The position numbers and the translations under genes were made by a program. The notes beneath the pieces are model-generated. The model saw only the letters and a program-made list of their open reading frames with translations. It had not been told where the DNA came from and did not search any database. A stretch of 64,000 nucleotides of DNA, from positions 30,935-94,934 of the forward strand of contig NZ_QRBZ01000024.1 in the NCBI RefSeq assembly GCF_009833085.1, written 5' to 3'. The stretch's first letter is position 1; every line of letters starts with the position of its first letter. Source of the DNA: Nitrosomonas oligotropha (GTDB lineage: Bacteria; Pseudomonadota; Gammaproteobacteria; Burkholderiales; Nitrosomonadaceae). Shown here piece after piece: positions 46,753 through 55,158 of this stretch.

Positions 46753-47912
46753 GGAATTATCTCCATAGAAATTAGCTGCAATGCGCAGACAGAGAAAAGC
46801 CGGTTGTTTTATGTCGAGCTTATATTTTTATTACTAGTGAAATCGTTGGGGATGATTTCTATTTTCAAGCAAGCGGTTACAACAACCATCTTTATCAGCA
46901 GGATAAGTATATAGTAATTCTGAAACGGGCGGCAACGCGGTTGTTTCGATTGCGGAAACCGGTTTGCCGGGCAGATTGCCTTGCAGATAATCGACTTCGG
47001 TGCGTTTCGCGGTCACTAGCTGTTCCGCTGTTTCGATGTCCCGCACCAGCAAGCTTGCGCCGAAGCTATGGACGGTATCCGCCAGTTCGGCAATGGTTTC
47101 ATGGCGCATCAGATCGCTGGCCGAGATTCGCACCACATCCGGATACAAGCTGCCCAGTTCCGCCATCCAATCGCTGCTGGCGCCGGAGTAATTGGCGGCG
47201 ATCCGGTAACCGCGTGAACGGTAATTACCGATGACATGCTGCAGCAATTTCCAGTTGCGGTTGACGATAGCCGGAATTTCGATGACGACGCGCGAGGTTC
47301 TTACACCGATCAGATCGAGAAAATGCTCAAATGCGCGGCCGTGATCGTCCTTGACGCTCTCCAGCAAACGCGGATGAACCTCGACAAACAAATTGTCCGA
47401 CCGGGACGTGTGATTGAAATGATAATTCAGCGCATGGATTGCCTGGCATAGGCGGTCCAATGCAATCAATTGATCGTCCTTCGATGACATGGCAAAGACT
47501 TGCCATGGCCAAAGCGCATTTCCCGCAGCCGATTTGGAACGCATATAAGCGGCGTGTCCCATGGTTCTACCATAATTGCGGAGGCTGAAAATGGGTTGAA
47601 AAACGCTGGTTAATTCGTATTGATGAAATTGTCCGCTGATCCAGCCGTTGTCAGCGCGTTTTAAGGCGTAGCCGGTGGCGGAATTGATCCGCTCGAGTTC
47701 TTCGAGGACTGTAAAAGTTTTTTGTGCTGATGTATTCATGGAATTATCCCCATAGAAATGAACGCTGCTACGCATAGACAGAAAAAACGATGGTTCTGGT
47801 ACAGGCTTGATATTTCTATGGGCTGCAATTGAACTTGTTAGTGATATCTACGTGCTTGATTGTTTTTTTCACTGAAACCTTTACAACAACTGTCCTTATC
47901 GGTTGGGTAGAT
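45955..47912. repeat. ~1-kb tandem duplication spanning the two EAL genes and the DUF2325 3' end
   Basis: The starts of the two EAL genes are 987 bp apart and the stops preceding each unit (46834 and 47838) are 1004 bp apart. The sequence before EAL copy 1, including the tail of copy 2 and the intergenic bases, aligns with the sequence before copy 2, including the tail of the DUF2325 gene (shared AGTGA.ATC, TTACAACAAC, CTTATC and related blocks). The unit is thus [DUF2325 tail, spacer, EAL gene]. Confidence 0.75.
46834..47739 (-). CDS. degenerate EAL-domain protein, copy 2, with grafted C-terminal tail
   Basis: From ATG 47739 the product has 301 residues. It matches copy 1 along its length, nearly identical from about residue 105 to 255 and more diverged near residues 50-75. 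All catalytic EAL motifs are lost in the same way. It differs at the C-terminus: after ETTALPPVSELL it carries YTYPADKDGCCNRLLENRNH and PQRFH, which copy 1 lacks but the DUF2325 protein next door has in related form. The ribosome site (GGGGATAATTCC) and upstream bases also match copy 1. It is therefore a tandem-duplicate chimera. The Cys-Cys...His tail could bind metal or carry a persulfide; that is speculation. Confidence 0.85.
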   Translation of the reverse strand: MNTSAQKTFTVLEELERINSATGYALKRADNGWISGQFHQYELTSVFQPIFSLRNYGRTMGHAAYMRSKSAAGNALWPWQVFAMSSKDDQLIALDRLCQAIHALNYHFNHTSRSDNLFVEVHPRLLESVKDDHGRAFEHFLDLIGVRTSRVVIEIPAIVNRNWKLLQHVIGNYRSRGYRIAANYSGASSDWMAELGSLYPDVVRISASDLMRHETIAELADTVHSFGASLLVRDIETAEQLVTAKRTEVDYLQGNLPGKPVSAIETTALPPVSELLYTYPADKDGCCNRLLENRNHPQRFH

Positions 47913-48182
47913 ATCCTTTAATTTGCGTTTCAGCTCGTTTACCGAACGATGGCAATAAACGAGCGGAATACCATTACGATTCGCTTGCTCTTTGATCGAG
48001 TTGGCAAAGTTGTGATTAATGAAGTCGCAAATAACGATGATCAACTGTGTTTCATGTGGAAGCTGCCGCTTATTAAAGCCTTTTGCGCGGCCGCTCCAAT
48101 GTTCGATGCGTGCATTGTGTTGCGTGGCAATAAGATGCTTGAACGATGCCACGTAATCTCCACCAACAATAAGAACAGTCAT
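47838..48182 (-). CDS. DUF2325 protein with Cys-Cys tail
   Basis: The protein has 114 residues. MTVLIVGGDYVASF, then RIEHWSGRAKGFNKRQLP, LIIVICDFINHNFANSIKEQANRNGIPLVYCHRS fit the DUF2325 family, a small alpha/beta domain of unknown role. It ends with IYPTDKDSCCKGFSEKNNQA and RRYH. This tail resembles that of the adjacent EAL copy 2. Located 48 bp after the sulfate-binding protein gene. The association of DUF2325 with sulfur metabolism is seen here by context only. Confidence 0.8.
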   Translation of the reverse strand: MTVLIVGGDYVASFKHLIATQHNARIEHWSGRAKGFNKRQLPHETQLIIVICDFINHNFANSIKEQANRNGIPLVYCHRSVNELKRKLKDIYPTDKDSCCKGFSEKNNQARRYH

Positions 48183-48230
48183 GTTGAATCCTCTTTTTTT
48201 GTTAGCGCGCCGCAGCGCGCTATGTTGTCA

Positions 48231-49232
48231 TTACTTCAGATAAATCTGATCGAACGTGCCGCCATCCGAGAAGTGGATTTTGTGTGCATTCTTCCACCCG
48301 CCGAAAGCCTCGTCGATTTTGAATAATTCAATCTTGGGGAATTTGGCGGCATACTTTTCAGCTACTCCAGCGTGCGTAGGACGGTAAAAATGCTTGGCGG
48401 CAATTTCCTGGCCCGCTTCGGAATAGAGGTACTCCAGGTACGCTTCGGCAACTTGGCGTGTGCCGCGTTTGTCGACCACTTTATCGACTACCGCGACCGG
48501 GGGTTCCGCCAGAATACTCAGCGATGGAATGACAATTTCGAATTTTTCCGCGCCATATTCCTTCAGCGCCAGAAAGGCTTCGTTTTCCCAGGAAATGAAC
48601 ACATCCCCGACACCGCGCTCGACAAAGGTGGTGGTCGATCCACGCGCGCCGGAATCCAAGACGGGTACATTTTTATAGATGCTGCTGACGAATTCCTTAA
48701 CTTTGCTTTCGTCGCCGAACTTGCGTTTGCCGTATTGCCATGCCGCCAGATAATTCCATTGCGCGCCGCCGGATGTTTTTGGGTTCGGCGTAATCACGGC
48801 TACGCCAGGGCGGGCCAGATCATCCCAATCCTTGATGCCTTTGGGATTGCCTTTGCGCACTAGAAAGATGATAGTCGAGGTGTATGGTGTGCTGTTCAGC
48901 GCCAGCCGTGATTGCCAATTCTCCGGCAGCAATTTGGCTTTCTCGGAGATGGCGTTGATATCGTTGGCCAATGCCAGTGTCACCACATCGGCTTCGAGGC
49001 CATCGATGACGGAACGCGCCTGCTTGCCGGATCCACCGTGCGATTGCCGGATCGTAACTTTTTCGTTGTTTTTTGCTTGCCAGTATTTGGCGAAAGCCGC
49101 GTTAAATTCTTGATAAAGCTCGCGGGTTGGATCGTAGGATACATTGAGCAAGGTTTTTTCCGCCAATGCGTTACTACCGGCAATCAAACCGGCTGTTAAG
49201 AGGCCTGCTGCTAGGCATGTTTTAATGTTCAT
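48231..49232 (-). CDS. sbp: periplasmic sulfate-binding protein
   Basis: A 333-residue binding protein with signal peptide ending SNALAEKT. Typical Sbp/CysP motifs: [88 protein letters not shown] and the C-terminal HFYRPTH. It delivers sulfate to CysTWA. It is separated from cysTWA by five genes of the encapsulin module, which is unusual. Confidence 0.95.
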   Translation of the reverse strand: MNIKTCLAAGLLTAGLIAGSNALAEKTLLNVSYDPTRELYQEFNAAFAKYWQAKNNEKVTIRQSHGGSGKQARSVIDGLEADVVTLALANDINAISEKAKLLPENWQSRLALNSTPYTSTIIFLVRKGNPKGIKDWDDLARPGVAVITPNPKTSGGAQWNYLAAWQYGKRKFGDESKVKEFVSSIYKNVPVLDSGARGSTTTFVERGVGDVFISWENEAFLALKEYGAEKFEIVIPSLSILAEPPVAVVDKVVDKRGTRQVAEAYLEYLYSEAGQEIAAKHFYRPTHAGVAEKYAAKFPKIELFKIDEAFGGWKNAHKIHFSDGGTFDQIYLK

Positions 49233-49263
49233 GAGGTTTGCTCCACTAGAGATTTAAAAGGTT

Positions 49264-50946
49264 TTATAAAAGACTGATAAGCACTTCAAAGTATAAGAAA
49301 TCCGTATCTCCCGAACGTTGGTCGGTGCAGGGGTGCTTGTGCAAGGTTGCGCAAGAGGTTGCTGCGATACGGTTTTTGACGAATTCGCCCGCAGTGAAGT
49401 GGGTGTAACCGAGAATGGTGTTAATGCGCGGTGTCGGTTGATAACGGATGCGTCCTTCAAAGGCATGGCCGCCGAAATCACCGCTTTTGCCGGTGCGGTC
49501 GCGATTGAATCCGGGATCCTTGATGGTATTGCTGATGTTGCCATCGAGAATATCGAACATGCGATCGGTGTTGCTGGCCAGCCAGTACCCGCCGTAACCC
49601 AGCTCAAATCCCAGTTTCTGCGTCGGGCTGAATTCAAAGCGGATTTTCGGTGCTTTCAAGTTTTCGTAAATCACATAGTGATCCGCCGACCAAGGGCGCG
49701 CAAATCCGAAGAAACGGTCAAAACGGTTGTCGACATTGTCAGTGGGATTCTTGTCACCGCTGGCATAACCGTAAAACAGACCAATCCTTGGTTTCCAGGC
49801 ATACTCGAAGGTTTTTCCAACTTCGATAGTGTAACCCTGTGCTTCGATGCGATTGGGTCCGGTATAGCCAAGCTGACGGTTATAGCTGACATCGAAATCG
49901 AACAAATTGCTGACCTTGCCGTAAGCGCGGAATCCCGGCATATGGATTTCGCGGTCCAGCCGGTTGGTGGCGGTGAAACCATTAGGGTCGGCCGTTTGTT
50001 TCTGACCCATGTAATACGGTTGTATGGTGATGATGTCGGACCATTTGCGCCAAGTGCCGATGGCGCCGAAAGTCCACAAATGATCGTTAGCCTCGTCGAA
50101 TTTGGTTTGCAAACGGCGGACCGGCTGCATACCGAATAAATCCAGTTCCCAATCGTTGGCTTCGCGGCCAAAATTCAGGCGGAAACCTTCAAAGGTATTG
50201 GTGGTGTTGCGCCATTCGTTACGAGCGATAAAACGCCGGTCGGTTGTTTCATACGCGAACCTGCCCACCCGGAAACGGATCGGGCGATCATTGCCGCGAT
50301 CATCGGCGCCGAGTGCTTTTTTGAAATACAGCTCACCGTATGCATTCAGCAGGTCGTACTCGTTTCTTTCCTGATCGGTCGATACAAACCGGTTGTTATA
50401 AACCCGGGAGTCCTGAAATTCGACCGCAAAGCGGAATGGATCGAGAATTTCTTTGATCCCTATCCATGCGCGTTGACGCAAGAAAAAAGGATCGTCGTTG
50501 CCGCCTTCGATACGGCGGACATCGTTATGGCGATGTTCGTAGCGCATGCGGGATTCCAGACCGATTTCCAGCCAAGTGATATCTTTGAATGCCTCGACAC
50601 CGATATCGCTCAAGCGGCGCACATAACGCGGCGGATCGGAGTCCGGATTGGTGGCGTAGCTGTTGGAGCGCTGATGATAGCTGGCTGGCTTTTTTACCTC
50701 GGCGGTTTTTGTCTCCGGCACAATGGCGGGCAAGCCTTTTCCAGCTTCGGACGGTTTGCCCTGCGCCGATGCTTTACCGGCTGATGGCTTAGCCGTTTCA
50801 TCCGGCATTTGCTGCACAACCTGCAGGATTTTTTGTTGCGTTGCTTGAAAATCAAGCGTTGTTTTTTGATCGGAAGATGCTTGAGTAGCGCTGATAGTCA
50901 GTGCGCTCAATGTCATAATTCGCGATATGTACCAAAGAAATTTCAC
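49264..50946 (-). CDS. alginate-export-type outer-membrane porin
   Basis: The product has 560 residues. A signal peptide (cleavage near TQASSD) and a Lys/Pro/Ala-rich periplasmic linker of about 100 residues precede a beta-barrel of the Alginate_exp family: EIGLESRMRYEHRHNDVRR, DDPFFLRQRAWIGIKEILDPFRFAVEFQDSR, then alternating strands ending YFEVLISLL. Members are anion-selective porins, not necessarily linked to alginate. Directly upstream of sbp (31 bp), it probably admits sulfate or organosulfur anions across the outer membrane under sulfur limitation. Confidence 0.85.
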   Translation of the reverse strand: MKFLWYISRIMTLSALTISATQASSDQKTTLDFQATQQKILQVVQQMPDETAKPSAGKASAQGKPSEAGKGLPAIVPETKTAEVKKPASYHQRSNSYATNPDSDPPRYVRRLSDIGVEAFKDITWLEIGLESRMRYEHRHNDVRRIEGGNDDPFFLRQRAWIGIKEILDPFRFAVEFQDSRVYNNRFVSTDQERNEYDLLNAYGELYFKKALGADDRGNDRPIRFRVGRFAYETTDRRFIARNEWRNTTNTFEGFRLNFGREANDWELDLFGMQPVRRLQTKFDEANDHLWTFGAIGTWRKWSDIITIQPYYMGQKQTADPNGFTATNRLDREIHMPGFRAYGKVSNLFDFDVSYNRQLGYTGPNRIEAQGYTIEVGKTFEYAWKPRIGLFYGYASGDKNPTDNVDNRFDRFFGFARPWSADHYVIYENLKAPKIRFEFSPTQKLGFELGYGGYWLASNTDRMFDILDGNISNTIKDPGFNRDRTGKSGDFGGHAFEGRIRYQPTPRINTILGYTHFTAGEFVKNRIAATSCATLHKHPCTDQRSGDTDFLYFEVLISLL

Positions 50947-51089
50947 TATATTCTCCTGAGTAAGCTTTCCGGAAATTCCGTCGAGCTGCTCAATTCGTTT
51001 AATGCCGCCAGTACTTCCGGCTGACGTTGTTAAGGGATGGATTGGTTTTGCTGCATTGCTTGAACTTGAAGCTTAAATCGTTTAAGTAG

Positions 51090-51311
51090 TTACGATTTTA
51101 GTGTTTTCCGGTTTGGCCCGCTCTGGTTGACACGAATTTTCTCCCGGCACTCAATTTGAACTACTCTGCTGCCGTGGATGGTGATTTCAATCGAACCGTA
51201 TTCGATGTTTGCAACCGCGCGCAAAATTTCCTGCGCGACCTCCACGGGAATCTTCTTGATTGGATCGTTGTTTGCAACAATTTTGTGTTCCAAACTGGAA
51301 TCGGTGGTCAT
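51090..51311 (-). CDS. oscA: OscA-like/YezD-family (DUF2292) sulfur-starvation small protein
   Basis: A 73-residue protein with IPVEVAQEILRAVANIEYGS and IEITIHGSRVVQIECREKIRV, the DUF2292 signature. Pseudomonas OscA has the same motif and sits before sbp and cysTWA, where it is needed for organosulfur use and chromate resistance. That location is reproduced here, at the head of the operon with the porin next (143 bp). Its exact molecular role is not known; the single Cys in IECREK may matter. Confidence 0.85.
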   Translation of the reverse strand: MTTDSSLEHKIVANNDPIKKIPVEVAQEILRAVANIEYGSIEITIHGSRVVQIECREKIRVNQSGPNRKTLKS

Positions 51312-51366
51312 TGATATTGCTCAGCACAGTAGTAAAAATTGATGGAAGCGAAAGATAGCAACTTTT

Positions 51367-51405
51367 TTATATAAATAGAAATAATATTTTCTAATTTCTA
51401 TATAA
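51367..51405. promoter_or_regulatory. AT-rich imperfect palindrome upstream of the sulfur operon
   Basis: TTATATAAATAGAAA (51367-51381) faces TTTCTATATAA (51395-51405), complementary apart from a 4-base insertion. It lies 56 bp upstream of the oscA start, where a CysB-type regulator or RNA polymerase would act. No consensus match is claimed. Confidence 0.4.
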
Positions 51406-51697
51406 GAAAAAATCATTATGGCGCACTATAGCAAGACAATACGCCACTGCTAACTGTCTGACGGTAAAAGCAATTGCACTAAAAATTGATTTTTGGGTGC
51501 AGGATTGCTGAGTAGATGTACACTGGATCAGCCGGATTAACAACGAAATGAGCGATTCATCGTTGTAGCGTCACACCGATGAAACGATTGCAGTAAAATG
51601 CAGCACTAAAAAGAGGAAAATCCGGATCGGCAATGACCGGCATTTTTCTCATTTACGCCCGGATCGATTGGGCTATCGTGAATTAAATTGGCTAGAT
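51406..51697. other. divergent intergenic region between oscA and the lipoprotein gene
   Basis: This holds no gene. Together with the palindrome it gives 386 bp between divergent starts, probably with the promoter of the 12-kb sulfur operon on the minus strand. I cannot assign a -35/-10 pair with confidence. Confidence 0.45.
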
Positions 51698-52108
51698 ATG
51701 AATAATTTAAGAAGGTTTATGTTTTTTACGGTGCTGCTGATATTGCTAGTGTCCATTTCCGGCTGCTCTGTTTTTATGGCGGCCAAGCAGCCCGAGAAAA
51801 AGGATGTCAGTTTATTGAAAGAAGGGACATCCAGGGCCATGCTGATATCCGAGTTTGGCGCTCCGCTGGTCAGTGAATACCGGGATGGCAAACGGTTTGA
51901 AATCTTTAAGTTTACTCAAGGATATAGCACCGGCGCGAAGGCGGGCAGGGCATTTCTGCATGGCGCGGCTGATGTCGTTACGCTGGGATTGTGGGAGCTG
52001 GTTGGCACACCTGCGGAAATCACCTTCAGTGGCGATGACATGGCATTTCAAGTGCGTTATGACGAAAATGACATTGTGGATGAAATCGCGCTGATTAAGA
52101 AGGAATAG
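51698..52108 (+). CDS. outer-membrane lipoprotein of unknown function
   Basis: From ATG 51698 the protein has 136 residues. A hydrophobic signal segment ends in lipobox ISGC, so the Cys is lipidated and the +2 Ser favours the outer membrane. The mature part has an SmpA/OmlA-like feel (LLKEGTSRAMLISEFGAPLVSEYRDGKRFEIFKF), then a hydrophobic patch (HGAADVVTLGLWELVGTP) and a terminal strand domain. A TTG at 51668 is an alternative start. Divergent from oscA and followed closely by the MITE. Confidence 0.75.
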   Translation: MNNLRRFMFFTVLLILLVSISGCSVFMAAKQPEKKDVSLLKEGTSRAMLISEFGAPLVSEYRDGKRFEIFKFTQGYSTGAKAGRAFLHGAADVVTLGLWELVGTPAEITFSGDDMAFQVRYDENDIVDEIALIKKE

Positions 52109-52120
52109 TCTACCGCTAAG

Positions 52121-52268
52121 CTAAGGAAGCTCTGAAAAATGACTGTGCTCGTTCAAGCTGTGTTGAAATCAAGCTCAAAATGCTCATTTACTCGATGTAA
52201 ATTGCGCTTTTTCACCTGATTTCGCCTTGCCTGATCATTGCTCGCTACCTTTTTCAGAGCTTCCCTAA
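52121..52268. mobile_element. 140-bp MITE with 15-bp perfect inverted ends and CTAA target duplication
   Basis: GGAAGCTCTGAAAAA (52125-52139) and TTTTTCAGAGCTTCC (52250-52264) are perfect terminal inverted repeats. They are flanked on both sides by CTAA (52121-52124 and 52265-52268), a 4-bp target site duplication. GGAAG ends and a CTAR-type target fit IS5-group transposases. The interior has no gene, so it is non-autonomous. It is inserted 43 bp upstream of the next gene's start and may carry or disturb its promoter. Confidence 0.9.
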
Positions 52269-52311
52269 CGGAGGGTTTAGAAGCGCGCTTGTGAATTACT
52301 GGAGAATGCGG

Positions 52312-54093
52312 ATGAGAAGCTTGCCGGTCTTTTTCATGAATTGTTTTCTTGCTTGCTGTCTGGCTTGGGCGAGCATTGCGTACGCACTGGCTGAGGATGC
52401 CGCCTGTGAACAAACCGGCGCGACGCATATCTGGATCTCGCCGCTGAATCCCAAAACCGGCGAGCCGGTCAAGATCATGGCCGTTTCGACGGATGGGCCG
52501 GTTACGGCATTGGCGCTGGTCGATAACCAAGGCCGGCGCACTGCACTGCAATCGCATCGCCGTGGCGGACCGCCTTGGAGTCTCCTGAGTGAGCTGGAGG
52601 AAGCCGGTGAAGGGCAATACCGTATCGAAGCCAGCCGCGATGGTAAGCTTTCCGCGTGTCATCAGTTTACTGCGAGCGAATCAAATCCGCAGGGACGGGC
52701 CAAAGAATGGAATCTTGCCACCGAAGCTTTCTATTCCGCCTGGATTGAAGCATTGTTCGGTGCGCCGCCCGAAGAAAATCTCAGTTTCACATCGCTGGAA
52801 CCGGTGTTGCGCAACGCTGGGCGTAATTTCTTGCACAATTATCTTGGTCTGAGCGAAGACAATAAATTGCCGCTGACACCCGATTGCGCCGATTTACCGT
52901 ACACTTTACGCGCTTATTTCGCCTGGAAGGTTGGTTTGCCGGTCGCTTTCCGTGCCTGCGGGCGCGGTTCGGCCAAGACGCCGCCGCGCTGTGGCGTACC
53001 CACCATCATGACGGAATTTACCCGTGGTATCAGCTCGCAGAGCAGTTTTACGAAATTCAGCAGGCAGCTGGTCAATGCCGTCCACTCCGGTTCGGCGCGC
53101 ACCGGGCTCGACGATGAAGTGACGGATTTATATCCCGTGGCGCTGAATCGCGAAACACTCTGGCCGGGAACGGTCTACGCCGATCCTTACGGCCATATTC
53201 TGGTCGTGGCCGAATGGGTGCCGCAAACCGAAGATCGGCCCGGCATGCTGCTGGCGGTCGATGCGCAACCGGACAATTCGGTCACACGTAAACGCGTGTG
53301 GGAAGGCACTCTGCTGTTTGCCAATACCGCTAACGCCGGGCCGGGTTTCAAGGTATTCCGTCCGTTGATTCAAACAGCTGCGGGCAAATGGCGGGTGCTG
53401 GCCAATGACGAATTGACCGATCATCCTGAATTTACGGCTTTCTCATTGGAACAAGATCAACTCACCCCGGATGATTTCTACGCCAAGCTCGCCAAACTGA
53501 TCAATCCGGCCGGTTTCGATCCCATACAAGCTTACGAAGCGACATTGGCCGCGCTGGTGGAACAGATCGAAACGCGCGTCACATCGGTCAACAATGGCGA
53601 AGCGTATTTCCGCAAGAATCCGCGCAGCGTCATTCCGATGCCCAGCGGCGCGGCGATTTTTCAGACCATCGGCCCGTGGGAGGATTACTCCACACCTTCG
53701 CGCGATATGCGCCTGATCATTGCGATCAGTGTGTTAACCGGCTTGCCGGAAAAAATCCTGCGTCACCCGGAATTGTTTATCCTCGGCAGCCAAAGTCCCG
53801 CGCAAGCCAAAGCCCAAATCGAACAGCATCACGCGCAACGCATTCTGGAAGACAGTATCCGCTACACGCGCAGCGACGGCAGCACGTGGGAGCTATCGGT
53901 AGCGGATGTGCTGGCACGCAAACCGGCTTTTGAAATGGCCTACAACCCCAACGACTGCGCCGAAATCCGCTGGGGCGCTCAACCGGATACGGAAGAATAC
54001 ATCACCTGCCGCCGCCATGCACCGGCGGAACAACGCGCGAAAATGACGCAATACCAGACTTGGTTCAGAGAAACGCGCAGACCGGTGCAGTGA
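52312..54093 (+). CDS. exported protein with a transglutaminase-like Cys-His-Asp arrangement
   Basis: From ATG 52312 (GGAG at 52301) the product has 593 residues with a signal peptide ending AYALAED. Residues 35-125 look like a beta-sandwich. Next, TPDCADLPYTLRAYFAWKVGLP places a Cys (192) at a helix start, DPYGHILVVAEW a His (295) and LLAVDAQPD an Asp (317): the order and context of a transglutaminase/NlpC-like triad. The C-terminal 270 residues are helical with unknown fold. I do not recognise the family; the enzymatic idea is inference. The GTG at 52291 is the less likely start. Lies just behind the MITE. Confidence 0.75.
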   Translation: MRSLPVFFMNCFLACCLAWASIAYALAEDAACEQTGATHIWISPLNPKTGEPVKIMAVSTDGPVTALALVDNQGRRTALQSHRRGGPPWSLLSELEEAGEGQYRIEASRDGKLSACHQFTASESNPQGRAKEWNLATEAFYSAWIEALFGAPPEENLSFTSLEPVLRNAGRNFLHNYLGLSEDNKLPLTPDCADLPYTLRAYFAWKVGLPVAFRACGRGSAKTPPRCGVPTIMTEFTRGISSQSSFTKFSRQLVNAVHSGSARTGLDDEVTDLYPVALNRETLWPGTVYADPYGHILVVAEWVPQTEDRPGMLLAVDAQPDNSVTRKRVWEGTLLFANTANAGPGFKVFRPLIQTAAGKWRVLANDELTDHPEFTAFSLEQDQLTPDDFYAKLAKLINPAGFDPIQAYEATLAALVEQIETRVTSVNNGEAYFRKNPRSVIPMPSGAAIFQTIGPWEDYSTPSRDMRLIIAISVLTGLPEKILRHPELFILGSQSPAQAKAQIEQHHAQRILEDSIRYTRSDGSTWELSVADVLARKPAFEMAYNPNDCAEIRWGAQPDTEEYITCRRHAPAEQRAKMTQYQTWFRETRRPVQ

Positions 54094-54311
54094 GAAAACA
54101 TTCTGCCGCAGCAGTAAACTGACGAACACCGGAATGTCCGAGGACTGGCTCAGTGCGGTCAACCTGTTTAATGCTGCTTCTGGTAGCGCTCGATATCATG
54201 CCGTTGTGAGCAAAGGATTTTGAGGTAATCGTCAGATTTGTCACATCATATTTTATGCCGATTTCTAAGCTCGTTAAGCAGCTAAATTATTGCATAATTA
54301 AATACAGTTAG

Positions 54312-55031
54312 ATGTCAATGGAATTGAAAATGCAATCTATAACGTACGATGCTAAATCTAGGTTGATTAATGAATTTTTTGAATGTGATACGAATCAATT
54401 GCAGAAGGATTACCCCTCCATTCTGGAAATTAATGTTCCGAAGAAAACTTTTCTTTATCGTCAAGGTGATCGTTGTTCCAATTTATTCTGGGTAAAAAGT
54501 GGCATTGTTAAACTCTCTCATTTAACCGAGCAAGGGGGGGAAATTACTATTGACCTGGTTAAAAAAGGGGATGTCATTGGTTGTTTTCAAAATAATTTTG
54601 CCAGTCAGGAAATAGAGGAGACTGCGCAAGCATTGAGCGAAGTTAATTACTATCGAATAGCCTATAGCGATTTTAAAGTAATGATGTCTCATCAAGCAGG
54701 GTTGGCTTGGTATGTCATTGAAGAAATGTATGTCCGGAAGCAGAGGGTAGAACGAAAGTTAAGAACTATTTTGACTCAACCTGTTGAGATACGGGTTATA
54801 ACGACATTATTGGAATTGGCTGAGATGTTTGGAATCAGATGTACTCATGGGTATACCTTGGAAATCCATTTGACCCAGCAGGAAGTAGCGGATCTGGTGG
54901 GGGCAAACCGCTCAGTTGTGAGCACAATTTTGAATGATTTCAGGAATCGCGGAATGCTTGATTATACGCGCGATCAAATTTGTATTAATGATGCTGCTCT
55001 TGTCGATTCTTACAGATTTCAGCAACCCTAA
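54312..55031 (+). CDS. Crp/Fnr-family transcription regulator
   Basis: The protein has 239 residues. An N-terminal cyclic-nucleotide-type beta-barrel (FLYRQGDRCSNLFWVKSGIVKLSHLTEQGGEITIDLVKKGDVIG) is followed by the dimer helix and a C-terminal winged helix with LTQQEVADLVGANRSVVSTILNDFRNRG as the recognition helix. No N-terminal Cys cluster, so it is not an oxygen-sensing FNR. Ligand unknown. The lower GC than neighbours suggests acquired DNA. It precedes a small membrane protein gene by 127 bp, with a palindrome between that could be its operator. Confidence 0.88.
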   Translation: MSMELKMQSITYDAKSRLINEFFECDTNQLQKDYPSILEINVPKKTFLYRQGDRCSNLFWVKSGIVKLSHLTEQGGEITIDLVKKGDVIGCFQNNFASQEIEETAQALSEVNYYRIAYSDFKVMMSHQAGLAWYVIEEMYVRKQRVERKLRTILTQPVEIRVITTLLELAEMFGIRCTHGYTLEIHLTQQEVADLVGANRSVVSTILNDFRNRGMLDYTRDQICINDAALVDSYRFQQP

Positions 55032-55115
55032 CAACTTAGAATTTAGTGAGGAATTTGTGGATTTGTTGTTTAGATAACAGACACGATGACTGCCCTGTAT
55101 TAATTTATTAATGGC

Positions 55116-55134
55116 GGTCACTATTGGAGTGACC
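55116..55134. promoter_or_regulatory. 7-bp palindrome between the Crp-like regulator and membrane protein gene
   Basis: GGTCACT (55116-55122) and AGTGACC (55128-55134) are perfect complements around ATTGG. It is 25 bp upstream of the next start. The TCAC...GTGA core resembles Crp/Fnr half-sites turned outward; an operator is possible, as is a weak hairpin. Confidence 0.4.
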
Positions 55135-55158
55135 AAAAAATAATAGAGGAGCATTCAC

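Noticed and set aside
49318..50139. 273-codon open frame on the plus strand
   Set aside because: Antisense to the porin gene, no domain, no ribosome site; the porin has signal peptide and barrel strands.
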